A DNA stretch of 64,000 bases from Hofstenia miamia (Eukaryota > Xenacoelomorpha > Acoela > Hofsteniidae), in NCBI GenBank assembly GCA_900660155.1, contig CABFPE010000170.1, forward strand, positions 744,060-808,059, given 5' to 3'. Shown piece by piece: positions 37,154 to 50,685 of the stretch. Positions within the stretch are counted from its first letter, which is position 1, and each line of letters opens with the position of its first letter. The translations under genes were made by a program, and so were the position numbers. The notes below the pieces were generated by a model. That model did no database searches, was not told the DNA's origin, and saw nothing but the letters and a program-made list of their open reading frames with translations.

Positions 37154-40100
37154 TTTCAGTTAATTTAGAATTAACCTCTCAAATTTGTGCTTTCGTGTTT
37201 TATTTTTGTAAATAGCTTTTGTTTAAGTTGCTAAAAGTAGCATTTTTGTTGTATTATATTATCATTTGCAATATAATGTTTTACTTAACATTTGTTTCTA
37301 AATTTCCGCATTAGCCTTCAAAAACTTTGAATTGATAAGAAAGTATTTTATTCTTATTGAATTCTGATTAATCGTTTAATTTCAAATAAATCTCATTGTT
37401 GCACTATCATTATTGGACTAAACTCACGTAGTGCTTATAAACACAAAGGCGATTGATTGAAAAATAATACATATTTTAAAAAATGGCTTTCTTAAATTGT
37501 AAACTTCATTTTAAAACCTTTTTTATGTAGAGTTTCTTCAATTTGTATTATCAAAGTGATTCATGGATGAAGTTGGGCGATTTTGAGCAATTGAAACATT
37601 GGCCAAAATGTAAAATAGCAGAGCACAATAGTATCAAAGTTAACAAGAATAAATGGCTTCAAAAGCCTAATACAATTATTAACATGTAATTGAAGTACTA
37701 CATTCAGTCATGACTAAGTGATAGCATTATATATTCAATTTTATACCGTCTATAATCATACTACATGTATATCTCAGAAAAAAGTACGTTTGAAGGTTAG
37801 TATAAAAAATTTTCAAAATCTTTTGTAATTTCTAATTGCAGATGTTGCATATTGTACATTTGAGGGGTTTTCAGTAGTCATTCTCTGCACCTTGAATTTT
37901 CTGTACTTTTGACAATTGAACTTCAAGTCTTCCTACAGTTAAATAGTAGTCAGCATCAGCAATTTGACTCGGCACTTTCATCAATAACAGAATTGATCGT
38001 GTACCACATTTCTGGGATTTTTAAATTCATTTATATTACTAGATAAAGGTTGCTTAGCCTAAATAGTCCAAAGAAATAAGTTATTTGCACAGAATATGAT
38101 TACATAACTCGCAGCCTGCTTTATCAATAGATATACAGCATTTATTACGACACTTAAATTCTGGGCAATACTCGCAATTGAAGGTGTAGAGAAAGTAAAA
38201 GCATGAATGGGTTAATGCGGTAGAAAGACTGATCACATTGATCAGAAGTAACATTTATATTTAAACTTACTAAGAAAATACAACGTTTAGCTTTATATGT
38301 AATCATATATTTGAACATCAACCAATTATAATTGCTTTCAAACATAATGTATGCAACTCGGTCATTTGATTAGATTACAAACATTTTAAATTTTTTTGTT
38401 CAAGATCTTGTTTGTGTCGAAATATACAAGCATAGTTCTTACATTATTAAGATATTTATTTTAGGATTATGCAATAGTGCGCAGTGTGCACACAATACAA
38501 CTGTATTTTGAAATCTAAGTCAATTTCACAATATACATTCCATTTCATTAAAAACATCTTCTGTTTGAAATTATGGATAAAGAAGTCATATAACCAAATA
38601 AACTAAACGAATTATTCTTCTCGGTAGTGTGGATCAGACTACATGACTAATTAGACATTTGTACGGGTAAGATAAGCCCAGTTGAGTTAGAGTAACGTCC
38701 TCAAATACACTCCCTGATTACCATCAAACATCAAGCACTGACTGATTTTAAAATTTTGAATATTTCGGGATCTGTAATAAGCCTCTTCCAAGCTCATCCG
38801 TGCTCACTCCGAAGTGTCTCCAAACATGGTTCCAATGACAATCCAACTTCCACTGTTTCTGAAAACCGAGTAAACCTAAGTGTTGTAGCAACTCTTAGTT
38901 GCTATCTTGTTACTCATCTCTTCTAATTTTTCTGCTTTTATACATTAATGTAACATATAATTGCAGTACACTATTGCAAAACCAAACGAAATAATTTCAT
39001 CACATTGCGGTTCTCATAGAACAAGAAAGGTCCCGTGATAAAATAGGAATTTTCATTCCAATGGGTACAATGGGACCATTCTTAAAGAAAATAGTTGCCC
39101 ATTGGGAAGGATTGGAACTTCGTAGGTCGATATTCGCTCAGAATTTGCTATAATTTTCCTTTTCTTCATTTAGCACTTTCTAAATTTGACCAATTTATAA
39201 TAATTTTGTAGTTCTCTTTATAAACTTTTAGCAATGCCTACAGGCATTCTGACCGCTGTTTGATGCAAGACATTCATTGAAATTCGATGCAAGAAGGATT
39301 AAGCATGTGGCTTAGATAATCTGCCCAATAACCCACTTCACATCACTGAAATTTTCTATTATATTAATCAAAATGTACTTTAAATTAGTATAATTGAAGG
39401 TTCTATGAAATGCATATTGTTTACACGAGACAAAATTTCTCTTTCTATCACATTTCACTCTTAACAAGAAACTAATGAACTACAACATAATGAGTTTATT
39501 TATTTTAAAGATATTTTGAAGAAAATATTTCAATACCGCAAATCGTCTTATTTTTTGAAAATTCTGTCAATATATTTTTGTAGGAGTCATTAATATATAC
39601 TTGGACAACTAGAAAATTGAATGTATTCGAATTGCAAATTATTTCTTAGATTTCAGCTAGTTATATGAGAATACCCTTAGAAATAGCATTGCTACTTCTA
39701 TTTGTATAGTATTAGAGATTCAGTCTTTTGCATCAATTTTTGGTTTGGAATTAAGTGTGCTAGAATTAAGCAAATTGTAGTATGACAAAAATTATGGCAT
39801 GCATATATAATATAATATGGTAATAATATAATAGCAAGCATTAAATCAAATTGGGCCTTGTCCTGATTGACGTTGAAAACTTGCTCCTGTAGGATTCTAG
39901 TAAGTATGTTTAAGGGATATTATAGCAGTTCCATATTTCATTAAAATTAAAAATTAAAGTTCACCTGGCAATGATGGGAAGGGTGTGCAATGATTCACAT
40001 CAAACAAAGATGGAAAGATTATCATAAAACTTGTATTGATTTTTGAAGTCTAATAATGCATCGTATAATAAAAGACGCATGAGATTACTCATGGGATGAG

Positions 40101-42406
40101 AATGGGACAGAAAAGTCTCACCCCATAAGATGCTTGTCACAGTGGCATTCTATGAGAAATGTTAAAACCTTGTTTTTTATAGACGCCAAGCATTCCAAAT
40201 ATCGGTAGGGTGCCAGCGTGATGGGCAACTTCATGACAATATATGAATGCAAATATCCTGTTAGCAAAACCCTGCAAGCAAAGTTCTAAATTTTATAATA
40301 GAGTTACCGGTGTCATTTATTTTGTAATTTTACCGGGTCTTGCCAGATTCACGAGTCAAATCCCATGAATCACCTAATCGCATTTTGTGACCCGGTTGCT
40401 ACTTTGAAAAAAATGTACTCTTCAATAACGCTGTTACATTTTGTTTTTAAATAATAGTTACATCATTTAGATAATTGTAAGCTTTTAACTCATTAATCCC
40501 ACTATGTAAAACCTAACAACAACTTTCATAGCTTTAAGATGTAAAAACAAAAATAATTTTGCATATGCTTTTTACCGAAAATTTATGCACTTAATTTTAT
40601 AATAAAATATTTAAATTCATGTTTTCCTAATTAATGGATTTCTAATTAGTGTAATATTGACTCAATAGAGGTTATAAATTTCGAATTTTAATTATTAATT
40701 TACTATTTCAAAATTTAGTTAATTTCAACAGTTCCGAAAGAGTTAATCTCAATTGAAATCAACCAATTAAATTTTCATAAACTACATATTATAAGTGTAT
40801 ATAAAAAATTAAGTGAGTATTTCAAAGGAAACCAAGTTAACTCCAGAATAATTAAAACTTGAGCATTTATTAATTTCATAAGTAATGCATTAAAGGTTTT
40901 CCTATGGCTCATATCATCTAATCAATACAACTTAGAGTTAAAAATGTTTGTATACACTAGATGTGTTTAATCTTATTTGCAAATTATTTAATTTTGTAAG
41001 ATGTATTTGCAAAACGCATTATAAAAAAATATTGTGCTTATAAATTATAAAATTGAATTTTATAAAAGTACGAACATATTTAATAAAATTTAAATTTGTA
41101 CTGATTCAAGCAAGATTTGGGTTCCATTGCCCTCATTCCATTGCTATTATGCGTTTTTGAGTTTAAAAATCACAAACAGAACAAAATTGTGGAAATATAT
41201 ATTTTATATAAACTACAAGATCTTCCAGCGTGCATTAAACTAAAAAATATTCATACACTTTTAATTTTTCAGATGTTACTACCGTTGTTTTGACAATCGT
41301 TACATTGGTATTCATAAACTAGGGATGAAATCAAGTCTAATTCGAGAGATCCTTGTTTTTTATTATGTCAGGTGTTGTTAATGATTTGAAAATTGGTGCT
41401 GTGATGGGTGTTTTGATATCTTTGTTAAAAATTTATGTTTGATTTTTTTAAGTAAGTAAAGATTTTATTAATACTTAACACTTAAACGATGTGTGGTGAT
41501 AACTTTGCTTTTGTAAAAGCAAACTTTCAAGGGAATTTTGAATTTGATTTTAGGGTTCTTGCAGATTTTTCAATATATAGCAAGTTCGCACTCTTGATAT
41601 TCATTTTCAAGATTTTCGATTAAAGGGGGGATTTTCATGTACCTGGTGAAATTTTTCACCATTACGAGGATATGACTGTAGTCTTCTCTGAATGGCTACG
41701 TCTATTTGCCTAAGTAGATGTAATATGATAAAACGGTATGAATCAGTTTTGTTAGAAATGACGTAGTCAAGGATGTTAAAGGGAGCCGTGTGAGATAGAT
41801 TGGACTCCTCTGTGACCAAGGAAACTAACAAATTTTTACATTGGGAGGGGAGATGAAAATGTGCTAATGTCATTCATTTGCAGGATTCTAAAAGTGTGAA
41901 ATATTAGTGACTATTGATGAAAGAAAAACATAAAGATAACAAGTCGTTACATATTTTATTTACTTTTTTTGAAATATATGAACAAATATTTACTTCATAA
42001 ATAATATTAATCTGAATAAATTATTAGGTCAACGAACATTTTTATAACTATTATTTGTAAGACCATTCCCACTCTGGCATCAATGTACTGCATCAAATTT
42101 TAAATGCAAATAGACATCTTCTGCAGTATTAAACTATGCCAATCATCAGGTGATTCAAGAAAAACAGAATTTCCTTTCTTAAATTTTAGATAACAGCAGT
42201 CACAAAAAAATTTCAATGAATTTGTCAAAACATGGAAGATGAAATTTAGATCACCTATATTGTCTAAGATTTTTTGGAATTATTTATTAATTTCATTTGA
42301 ATACATTGTGTATTAGTAATATAGATAAAACTCTAAGAGTTTTACATACAATTTAACAAAATTAATAAATTTGAAATACTGTTATTGACTATTAAAGGGA
42401 AGCATT
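37154..42406. other. Gene-free stretch after the forkhead gene
   Basis: It begins with the forkhead 3' untranslated region. The rest is AT-rich, with no domain-bearing frame and no clear terminal repeats seen. An 88-codon open frame at 41607-41873 (minus) is weakly LINE-like (see rejected items). Confidence 0.4.
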
Positions 42407-43526
42407 TTAGGTTGATTTATCTTTTACTTCATGCACGATTTGTCTTGGTCTGCCCCAACTACTTGTGTCTTGAAATTTATCAGTGCCACTTTGTAAGGGT
42501 AGAATTGATTCCCCTTCTCTAAGTTGCTCTTCTGTAAAAAATCTAACGTTTTCTGTTGATTCAGACGGAACCGACATCAGCGGGCCTTGATAATTTTGTT
42601 TTTTTGCTTGACGTCCTAGGGCATGAATCGTCTGGACAACAGCGTTCATGTTTGTATTGTCAAAAAGATCGGCTGTTTGAAAGCTGTCCTGACGTTTAAC
42701 ACCATAAGCTTCTGAAGCAGTCAGGAACATTCCTATGTTTTCCATTTGTTTGAAAGCTATTTTTGAGGGTCTATGTCTGCAAGATCCAGGCTTTAGATTA
42801 TTCATCATATCGCAGAGAACTAAGCCATCCTTCAAGACTTCATGTAGACGGTCGGGACCTAGAGGCTCTTCAGGAGGTACATCTAAGAGAAATTATTAAT
42901 ACGAAAAGTATTGACTATGAAATATGTCATTAGGTCAATTATAATACGTAAGCCTTTCAAGTCAATATTTGATTCAAACTTTTAATTATTTCATTTCATT
43001 TTTTTTCAATATTTTACAGCAATAGCAAGTCATTTTTTGTTTATGAGTAAAAGTAGGTTACTGATGGATTATATTAAGAACGTTCTGCTGTAATGTACAT
43101 GTACATCTTGGAATATATTATCTTATTAATGGGCGAGTACAAGAGGGGGTTATGGGACGAAGCCCTCATTCAACACAAATATCTGATAAGCCCAAAAAAT
43201 GAATAACCTTCTAAATAAAATAACAAACTACTCTGTCAGGATGTCTACTATATCTTAGCCCCTCCAAATTTTCAAAGATCTACTTTCCCCTGATCTAATT
43301 CAAGTAAAGAATTTTAAATAATAATAATGTTTTCATCGAATTGGATTGATTTTATAAAAATGACATTCGGCAACAAAAGTAAAATATAGAGACCTGGGTT
43401 TAAGGGTCTTTTCAAAATGGCTTCTATCCATTGACGTGCCATTTGTTCTTCTTCGAGACTGTACTTTTCAGCCATCTTCTGCTTGAGTTCAGCAGTAAGC
43501 CCATACCCTACTTCACGAGTTGACAT
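42407..43526 (-). CDS. Transgelin/calponin-like protein (2 exons)
   Basis: Exon 1 is 43526-43394 and exon 2 is 42882-42407 (acceptor TTCTCTTAG), joined in phase 1 to read NPDVPPEEPLGPDRLHE. The product is 202 residues, the usual transgelin length (about 200). A single type-3 calponin-homology domain spans about 24-135: EEEQMARQWIEAIL, LKDGLVLCDMMNNLKPG, IAFKQMENIGMFL, FQTADLFDNTNMNAV. A calponin-like repeat near the C-terminus reads ILPLQSGTDKF then WGRPRQI, about three residues shorter than usual. Members of this family bind and bundle actin filaments in the cytoplasm. The ATG matches family N-termini (STREVGYGLTAELKQKMAEK). A paralog with the same intron lies at 57017-57818, head-to-head. 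Confidence 0.93.
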
Positions 43527-44714
43527 CGTCCCTGTTGATTAGCAGAAATAAACAAAACTGAAATTTAGCACTTCCTTGTTAATTGTGCAAACAAAGCTCT
43601 TTGTCTATACCACTGTATTCGCGCTTTGTATTTATTTGCAGAGTGATATTTTGAATTGCATTAGATTCCGTTGTTTTATTGTTGCATTCAATTATATTTG
43701 AGCATGAATTAAAACATTGCAGACAATCCATTTTGGCAGATTGTGCGAACACAACCGACCCTTAATTGTAAAAAATAATATTCCTCGAAAGTAGAAACAA
43801 ATCTTATTAGAAGCAACTTTAAGTAAATCTGGGGCCAGAGTTTGGAATTGGGAGCATTTTAGTTCTCCAAAGTACAGAAATAAAACATAATTCATAATTA
43901 TAGCAAAAAATTGTGCCACAAAGTTTGAAAATATAAATTTAGTAAGGAATTTTAGACAATTTTGGAGGCCCCATAGTTATGTAAGTACTTACAAATGTAT
44001 ATCTACAAAATATTAAGTAGTAAAAATTACGTATAACACACAAAACAAAATGGGCACTGAAAATTTAATACACAAAATTGGAAGAGTAAGGGCCCTCTTA
44101 CCATCCTCTTACCGGGTTTCCAAATGTAAAATGACCCCAATGTTTGTAATTCGAACTCGGGTAACATGCCTACGATAAATTATTTCTGCAAAATAAATGG
44201 TTCTACAAGTTAAAAAACGTATTTATTAATTGTTCAATTTAAGTAATTACTTTTCTTAAGCACAACATAGCTCAGTTGATCAGTGATTTTGATATTAATA
44301 TTGAAAATAATTGCCCATCAGACTGTATATACTGTGATATGCCAGTGGAATTTCTTATCTTTTTATGTTGAAAATGTTTGGCTCAAACAAGCCATAGTGT
44401 ATGTTGCAGGATTGTTGTGTGGAAATTTAATTTATGTAACCTTATTTGCGATTTAATGTTATTCAAAATGCTGATTTTTTAGTGAGGGTTCGAATTACTG
44501 TACCAAATGAAGAAATTGTTCTGTATGTTTCAAATTGCTATCAGCTTTAGGAAAATATTTGTTCTTACATTCTTTGCTCAAGATTCTTTCAACGACTTTT
44601 CAAAACAGTTGCATTTGAATGTAATTTCAGTGAACAATTATAATTATGTATGTCCTTTGGATAATTCCAGAAACCTATGCAATACATTTTGTCGTGGAAA
44701 TCTAAGCAAGGATA

Positions 44715-44785
44715 AAGATTTTCTGAAAGTAGAAGATTTTCTGAAAGTAGAAGATTTTCTGAAAGTAAAGATTTTCTGAAAGTAG
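44715..44785 (+). repeat. 18-bp minisatellite, 4 units
   Basis: Four near-exact copies of AAGATTTTCTGAAAGTAG (one copy 17 bp) stand just before the LINE fragment. In one frame they encode repeated DFLKVE, with no sign of being a real protein. Confidence 0.92.
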
Positions 44786-44789
44786 CGTT

Positions 44790-45839
44790 AAATTAATATC
44801 AAGTTATCTAACTAATAGAATTCAGTGCGTCAAATTAAATAATACTTTCTCTAATTGGCTATCTATAAAAAACGGAGTATCGCAAGGTACCATTCTTGGA
44901 CCGCTACTTTTTAACATATATGTAAACGACATGCAGCAACATACGAATTGTCAATTGATTCAATACGCCGATGATACATGCATTTTTAGTGGAAATACAT
45001 CCTTAAATCAAGCAATAAATGATGTAGAACAAAATTGTGAAAAATTGAGTAAATATTTCAACATGCACAAATTAAACAACAACAGTGAAAAAACTGAATT
45101 TTGCATCTTGAATCCTCAGGGGAAAAGTGTATTCCTACCCAATTCTTCACTTACTTTTAATAACGCCTCAATCTCCCCTAAAGAATCCTTCAAATATCTT
45201 GGTATAACTATTGACTCAAAATTAACATACAAGCAGCAAGTAAAAGAAATTTTAAAACGCATGGCAATGAGTATTAAAACATTATCACACGTAGCTGAAC
45301 ATTTACCCTCTGCCATTATGATTCAATTATTTCATGCTCTAGTAATGAGTCATCTTAATTATGCAAATACACTTTTTTCAAGCTTAAATGAATCATTAGT
45401 AAAAAAACTTACAATACAATTAAAATGGGCATTGAATGTTTGTCAGAAAAACTGCTCCAAAACAAGAAATTACATTTTGTCATCTTTGCTGTTTCCAAAT
45501 CAACTCTTTATTTTTAATATTTTGATAAAGTTTTTTAAAATAACAAATCAATTACCTCCTTATAATTCAATATCATTTCCAAACTTTTTTCATAAGCGCA
45601 ATATAAGAACTAATCATTATACTAGCATTAAATTTCGTAAAAAAATCAAGCAACAGTCTTTTATTAATGTTGCAATTCGCAATTGGAATCGATTACCAAG
45701 TGAAATTAAAATGATTAAGAGTGCAATTACGTTTAAAAGAAAATTAAAAGCATTTATGTTGAAGGAAAAATTCATTTTGGGTAAATCATGGTTAGGATTC
45801 AAATTTTACAATAAAGATTATACAATAACGCGCAATTAA
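44790..45839 (+). mobile_element. LINE 3' fragment with reverse transcriptase
   Basis: An open frame of more than 340 codons starts upstream of the first ATG (LTNRIQCVKL) and reads NGVSQGTILGPLLFNIYVND, then the intact catalytic block IQYADDTCIFSGN, then the thumb region (FKYLGITIDSKLTYKQQV). It ends with a CR1/jockey-type tail (IRNWNRLPSEIKMIKSAITF). The 5' half, including the endonuclease, is missing, as expected after incomplete reverse transcription. The coding part shows no stop, so the insertion may be young. It is unlike the two LINEs in the forkhead introns. Confidence 0.87.
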
Positions 45840-45949
45840 TTTCCATAGCCTGAACAGAACAGATTTTGTAGTCCTATTTTTTTTTTAAATATAGTTATTT
45901 GTTATCATTCTTGACGCTATTCAGATAATAACCAGTTTTGTAATTGAAA

Positions 45950-47440
45950 ATATTATCTGAACTACTCTCAAATTCAAAAAGAGCTCCTTGCTATTGCCTT
46001 TGGTTGTACCCATTTTCATCACAGTACTTATTGCCGGGAAATAACCATAGAGACTGATCACAAACCTCTGAAAAGTTTGCAAAATAAAGCAATTAGTAGT
46101 TGTCCTCCAAGAGTTCAGAGACTCCTTGTAATTTTGCAGATGTACCTTTCATTAAAGATAACATATAAACCTTGAAAGGATCTATTACTAGCAGATGCAC
46201 TATCAAGATTACCTCTTCCCCCAATAAATAATAGCAGAATTGAAAAACAACTGGCAATCGCCATACATACTCTGTCCAGTCGAAAAGACGTCCTTAAATT
46301 AAAGGGATCAGGGAAGAAACAAAAAGTAATGAGGAAGCTGCTCTCACCAAAACCTATATTGAATCTTTGTGGCCAGGAAAAAGCCTTCTAGAATTCTCTG
46401 AACTGAAGAACTTATGGAAAATAAAGCATGAACTGCATGTTCCAAGAAGTTGTTAAAATACTGTCTTCAAAATAGTTCATAAGGCTCACATGGGAATTGA
46501 CAAAGCGAAGAAATCTGCAAAGCAGGTCATATTTTGGCCAAAAATGTCTGAAGGCATAGAAATTTTCGTATTTAATTATAACTAATGCAAGATGTATCAA
46601 CCAAGTAACCAAAGGAAATCACTGATATGGCATGAACGACAAATGCTACCTTTCAGCAAAATTGGAGCGTATATTGCAGAAATTTCAAATAAAACATTTT
46701 AAATCTGCGTGGATTACCATTCACGATTTATACAATGCTCTCGTGTATATAGTTAAAGTACTAGAGCAGTAATAGAGAACATTAAGGTCATCATATCAAT
46801 GCACGGCACTCCAACTAAAAATGTTGGGAGAAAACAACCCATTTGGTGCTTAGCAATTTAAGCAGTTTGCAGAGGAATATGGCATCAGGATCACTGACAG
46901 CAGGGCCAGATACCTACAGTCTAATGATATGGTTAAAAGAGCAGTGAAAACCTTCAAATCCCTTTTCAAAAAATCCAGTGATTTTAGAATGGCACTACTA
47001 GATTATAATAATACACCGCTAACATTCAGTGAATCCCTTGCACAGTTATTATACAGCAGGAGATTGCGTTCATGTATACGTTCAAACTCGAAACAACTGC
47101 AGCTCAAGTTAGCTTGCTGTAAAACATTTGCTATTGAACAGCAAAACTACCAAATGGAGAGAAAAACTGTATATGATAAAAAAGCAAAATCTTGGTGAAC
47201 TATCTCGAGACACAAAAGTGTGAATAACTACACTGAACGATGCAACGGGATGGGAGGTGAGGAAATCGGATAGTCCCAGACAATTCATTGTTAAGACTCG
47301 AAACAAATTTATTAGGAGAAACAGAAGGCATTTGATACCTCCAACAGATGGTTACAATCTTGACCTTTCACACAATAGTTTTCCAGAAGACGCGCCTGAT
47401 GAGAATGCTAATGTAAAAGAAGGCCAGGGTAATACTTAGC
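45950..47440 (+). mobile_element. Ty3/Gypsy pol fossil
   Basis: A broken fragment of a Ty3/Gypsy LTR retrotransposon. In order, pieces of RNase H (near 45985-46230), the zinc-binding and core regions of integrase (near 46470-46800) and the integrase C-terminal region (46929-47380) can be recognised. Several breaks are present. No protease, gag or flanking LTRs were recognised. It looks old and inactive. Confidence 0.8.
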
Positions 47441-47737
47441 CCACCCCGTTATAAACCCCAATACAACTAATGAAGCAAAGAAAATCTGAAAAACAAAGAA
47501 GACCACCGGATTTTTATGGATGCCACATTCAATCAACATGTCGAAAATCTTGAAAGAAGAGATATGCTACATGTACGACACGTTGCAAAGTAAATACTGA
47601 AGATCAACAATACATGTAATTAACACAGCAGCTTGTGTATTACTCTACCTATATAAGTGTTATAATTACATTGTAACATTTTAATAAAATTCTTAACCTA
47701 ATTGTATTAATTCTCAATACAGGATTTACTTTTCATT

Positions 47738-49029
47738 CAGTGGTGGTTCTAGAAATTTTTAGTTGAGATGGCATATTTTTTCCATAGTCAAATTTAATTA
47801 ATTTACCTGCTCAAAATTAGTTTTAAAATATTGAGTTGACTATAGGTAGCTTTGTCTAGATCAAAAAATTTTCAAATTACTTCATTTTTTGCAGAATATG
47901 TGATTGCGTAGCGGTCAAATACCTTTGAAAATTTGCAAAGCTCTATATGTACCAGATATGACTTATTCAGGAATAGTAGCTCACTTAAAAGTGAAAACGA
48001 GATGGATATCATGTGCTTCAAAATTTTAGTTGTAAGCCCCCAATAATTCGAATTCAATATTAAGAAATACATTGTTGATCATAGGCAGGGCATTGCCAAA
48101 AAACTAGATCAACTGACGTCTGAGGATGAGCCCTGTATTTTAAATCATTCATTAGCAATTTTATGGATAAAATTGAATTAAGATTCTCAAACTCTGCTAT
48201 CATTGGTGCAGATTTATAAAATGGGAATTTCAACTTAATGGTAGTGCTTTTACACTCGAATAGTAAACTCTTGATAATCACGGGACAAATCGCTATGAAA
48301 ACACCAAGAATGCTTTCCTTTTCTAAATATTGGTGTTATATCACCATCTCTTCATTGGACTTTTCTTGCCTAAGCACATAACAGCGACATCAACAAAATA
48401 ATAACCTTTGTTAATAAGCTGTAGTCAAAGAGTGCATTTGGATTTGGACATCGTTTTCTATCTATCTTCTCATTAGTGATTGATAAAATTAAAATTGACA
48501 AAATGATTTCACATAATTTGAGGAAAATATTATTTCTATGTGCTACTTGGTTTTAACAATTCATATGTTGGCACATTTAATCTCTTTACAAGACAAAAAA
48601 AACATTTTTTTATTTTTATCTAAGTTTAACTTTTAGTATTGTCAAGTCCTTGTATTTGCAAAACAAATGTTGTCCAATTTAGTAAATATTGTTTACAATA
48701 ATTGTTGGCAGCATTAAATCAGTCGTAGAGCCCACACTTTACTGGAATGCTTTAAATTGCTATGTTGCCATGTTATGGGAGGTAGAAAAAACAATCCCGA
48801 GTGCAAAAGATCAATAGCTGACCAGCCTGTGGTCCAAACTTTCAAAGTTCGAATTACGAAGTTGAGACTTTTGTTGAAGATATAATAAAATTTGTAGGAA
48901 AATATATCGTTTGTATTATTAAGTAAACGTGAGATTGCTTTGCACGAAATTTGAGTTTCAAATACAACAAGTTTCCTTGAACTGATCAAATATTTGTCCC
49001 CTCAATTTTTATTTCTGGCTACACCACTG
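47738..49029. mobile_element. Possible hAT-type element, 1.3 kb
   Basis: The ends CAGTGGTGGTTCTAGAAATT and, inverted from 49029, CAGTGGTGTAGCCAGAAATA are similar over about 30 bp, and resemble the MITE at 52094. The flanking 8-mers do not match and no transposase was recognised inside, so these may be two separate element ends. Confidence 0.45.
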
Positions 49030-49312
49030 ACTAAGGTTCAAAAACGAATGGTATTTATAAATAGTTAGCCATTTAATTTTTGCAAATTGCACGCACGATG
49101 ATTACTACTCTTCTTGCTAAACAAAATATTGCTGTCCTCTTGCGAGTAGACAAAAGATAACTGCAACACGTCTGTCTGCATATATATTTGCACTGCTCTT
49201 GACAACTAAATTGTAAATGGTTTTGATATTGCTCTTCCCACAAATACGACTAGTAATCTTAAATTTTGTGAAAGACTAAACAAATAAAAATCATTCAATT
49301 AAATGTTTGTAA

Positions 49313-49774
49313 CCTTAAACAGTCTACCGTCCGTTTTAAAGGACCAACCGTTTTTTCCACATTTACAAGAAATTTTCTCCAAGTCTACTAGCAAATTTAA
49401 AAATCATGAGGAATGGGCTGGTCTATTGAGGAACAAGCTTTAATGCAATTTTGAAAAATTCTGGTAAAGCATATTGCTGGTGCTGAAGTTTTTGAAAAGA
49501 TTAACAATTTTTCTTTGAAAATTTCGAATCTTTTACAAATTTTTTAATTCTCTCAATACCTAATGTTCATGTATTTATAAAGTTTGGAGCCCATGGAAGC
49601 AACCAAGAATTTTGAGTGTTTCTTGATATATTTAAAAATATCTGAAAGATGAGACTTTTCTATCACTAGGTGCTTTCACATTGAGAATAGCGTTAATGGG
49701 TTTTGAGTTGTAAGCGCCTAAAATTTTTTTCATAATCATGAACTATTTTAGTAAATTCCCCAGACAGTTTAAGG
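49313..49774 (+). mobile_element. piggyBac-type MITE, copy 1
   Basis: The ends are CCTTAAACAGTCT and AGACAGTTTAAGG, followed by TTAA (49775-49778) and preceded by GTAA, a likely mutated TTAA. CC.T ends and a TTAA target are piggyBac hallmarks. The interior matches the copy at 54704-55201 in the opposite orientation (e.g. CCACATTTACAA, AATGTTCATGTATTTA). Confidence 0.85.
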
Positions 49775-49778
49775 TTAA

Positions 49779-50302
49779 CTATTATGAAATTGCAGTAAAG
49801 AATTGCTTGCTTAACCAACAACTGTCAGGAATAGTAACTGCTGCACATTTTTTTCAAACGAAATTCAATGTAAATATCCTGTCCAAGCATGTTTGCATTT
49901 TCAAAAGATTAACTGCTAGTCTCATTAGTAGTCAAACTTTTCCTTCATAGAACGTGCTTCACACATCATCTTGGCAATCACCTACAATAAATCCATAAAG
50001 CCTACTGCAAGCTCAACCACAACATCGTTGCTAGCGAAGTGTTAGCAAATTCACCAATTAGTAAAATAAATTACCTTAACAATATTTTTATGCAAATTAT
50101 CAAAAATAATTCTTTTACTCTATAATTGTACTGTGAAATATTATTCTATTAGTCTGCACTATAAATATAAAATCAAAATTCTTCTTGAGGAACACCATTT
50201 GACCCGAAGGTTGTAAGGTAAATGTTCAAGTTTGCTAATATTTTATTAAGAACTGTAAAGCTACAGTGATGCATATATATATATATATATACGTGAGAGG
50301 GA
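49779..50302. other. Non-coding, AT microsatellite
   Basis: No gene was recognised. An (AT)n tract lies at about 50273-50291, immediately before the gap-flanking repeat. Confidence 0.5.
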
Positions 50303-50685
50303 ATAGGAAAAGGGACCTATAGAAAATTTTTCATGTTTTTAGAAAATTGCGGTTAAACTTTCGTAAATTTATGTTTTGCGTGACATTTTGTCTATTGTGT
50401 GAAGTGTAAGTTGATTAGTTAAAGCTAAAAGATCTTTCCCTGTCGTTGTTTTGTATTATATGGATGATTCATACTTCGAAACTGATTTNNNNNCATAGGA
50501 AAAGGGACCTATAGAAAATTTTTCATGTTTTTAGAAAATTGCGGTTAAACTTTCGTAAATTTACGTTTATCTTTGCGTGACATTTTGTCTATTGTGTGAA
50601 GTGTAAGTTGATTAGTTAAAGCTAAAAGATCTTTCCCTGTCGTTGTTTTGTATTATATGGATGATTCATACTTCGAAACTGATTT
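50303..50685 (+). repeat. ~190-bp duplication around a 5-N gap
   Basis: The segment ATAGGAAAAGGGACCTATAG..GAAACTGATTT occurs at 50303-50488 and again from 50495 to about 50685. It is separated only by five N (50489-50493) and a base or two. The copies differ by a ~5-bp indel and one substitution. This is most likely an unmerged contig overlap (possibly two alleles) and not a biological tandem repeat. Confidence 0.9.

Noticed and set aside
41607-41873. 88-codon minus-strand frame, with ILDYVISNKTD slightly like a LINE endonuclease
   Set aside because: The similarity is short and no neighbouring LINE parts were found.
50303-50685. Biological tandem duplication
   Set aside because: The copies abut a gap of N bases exactly, which fits an unmerged overlap better.
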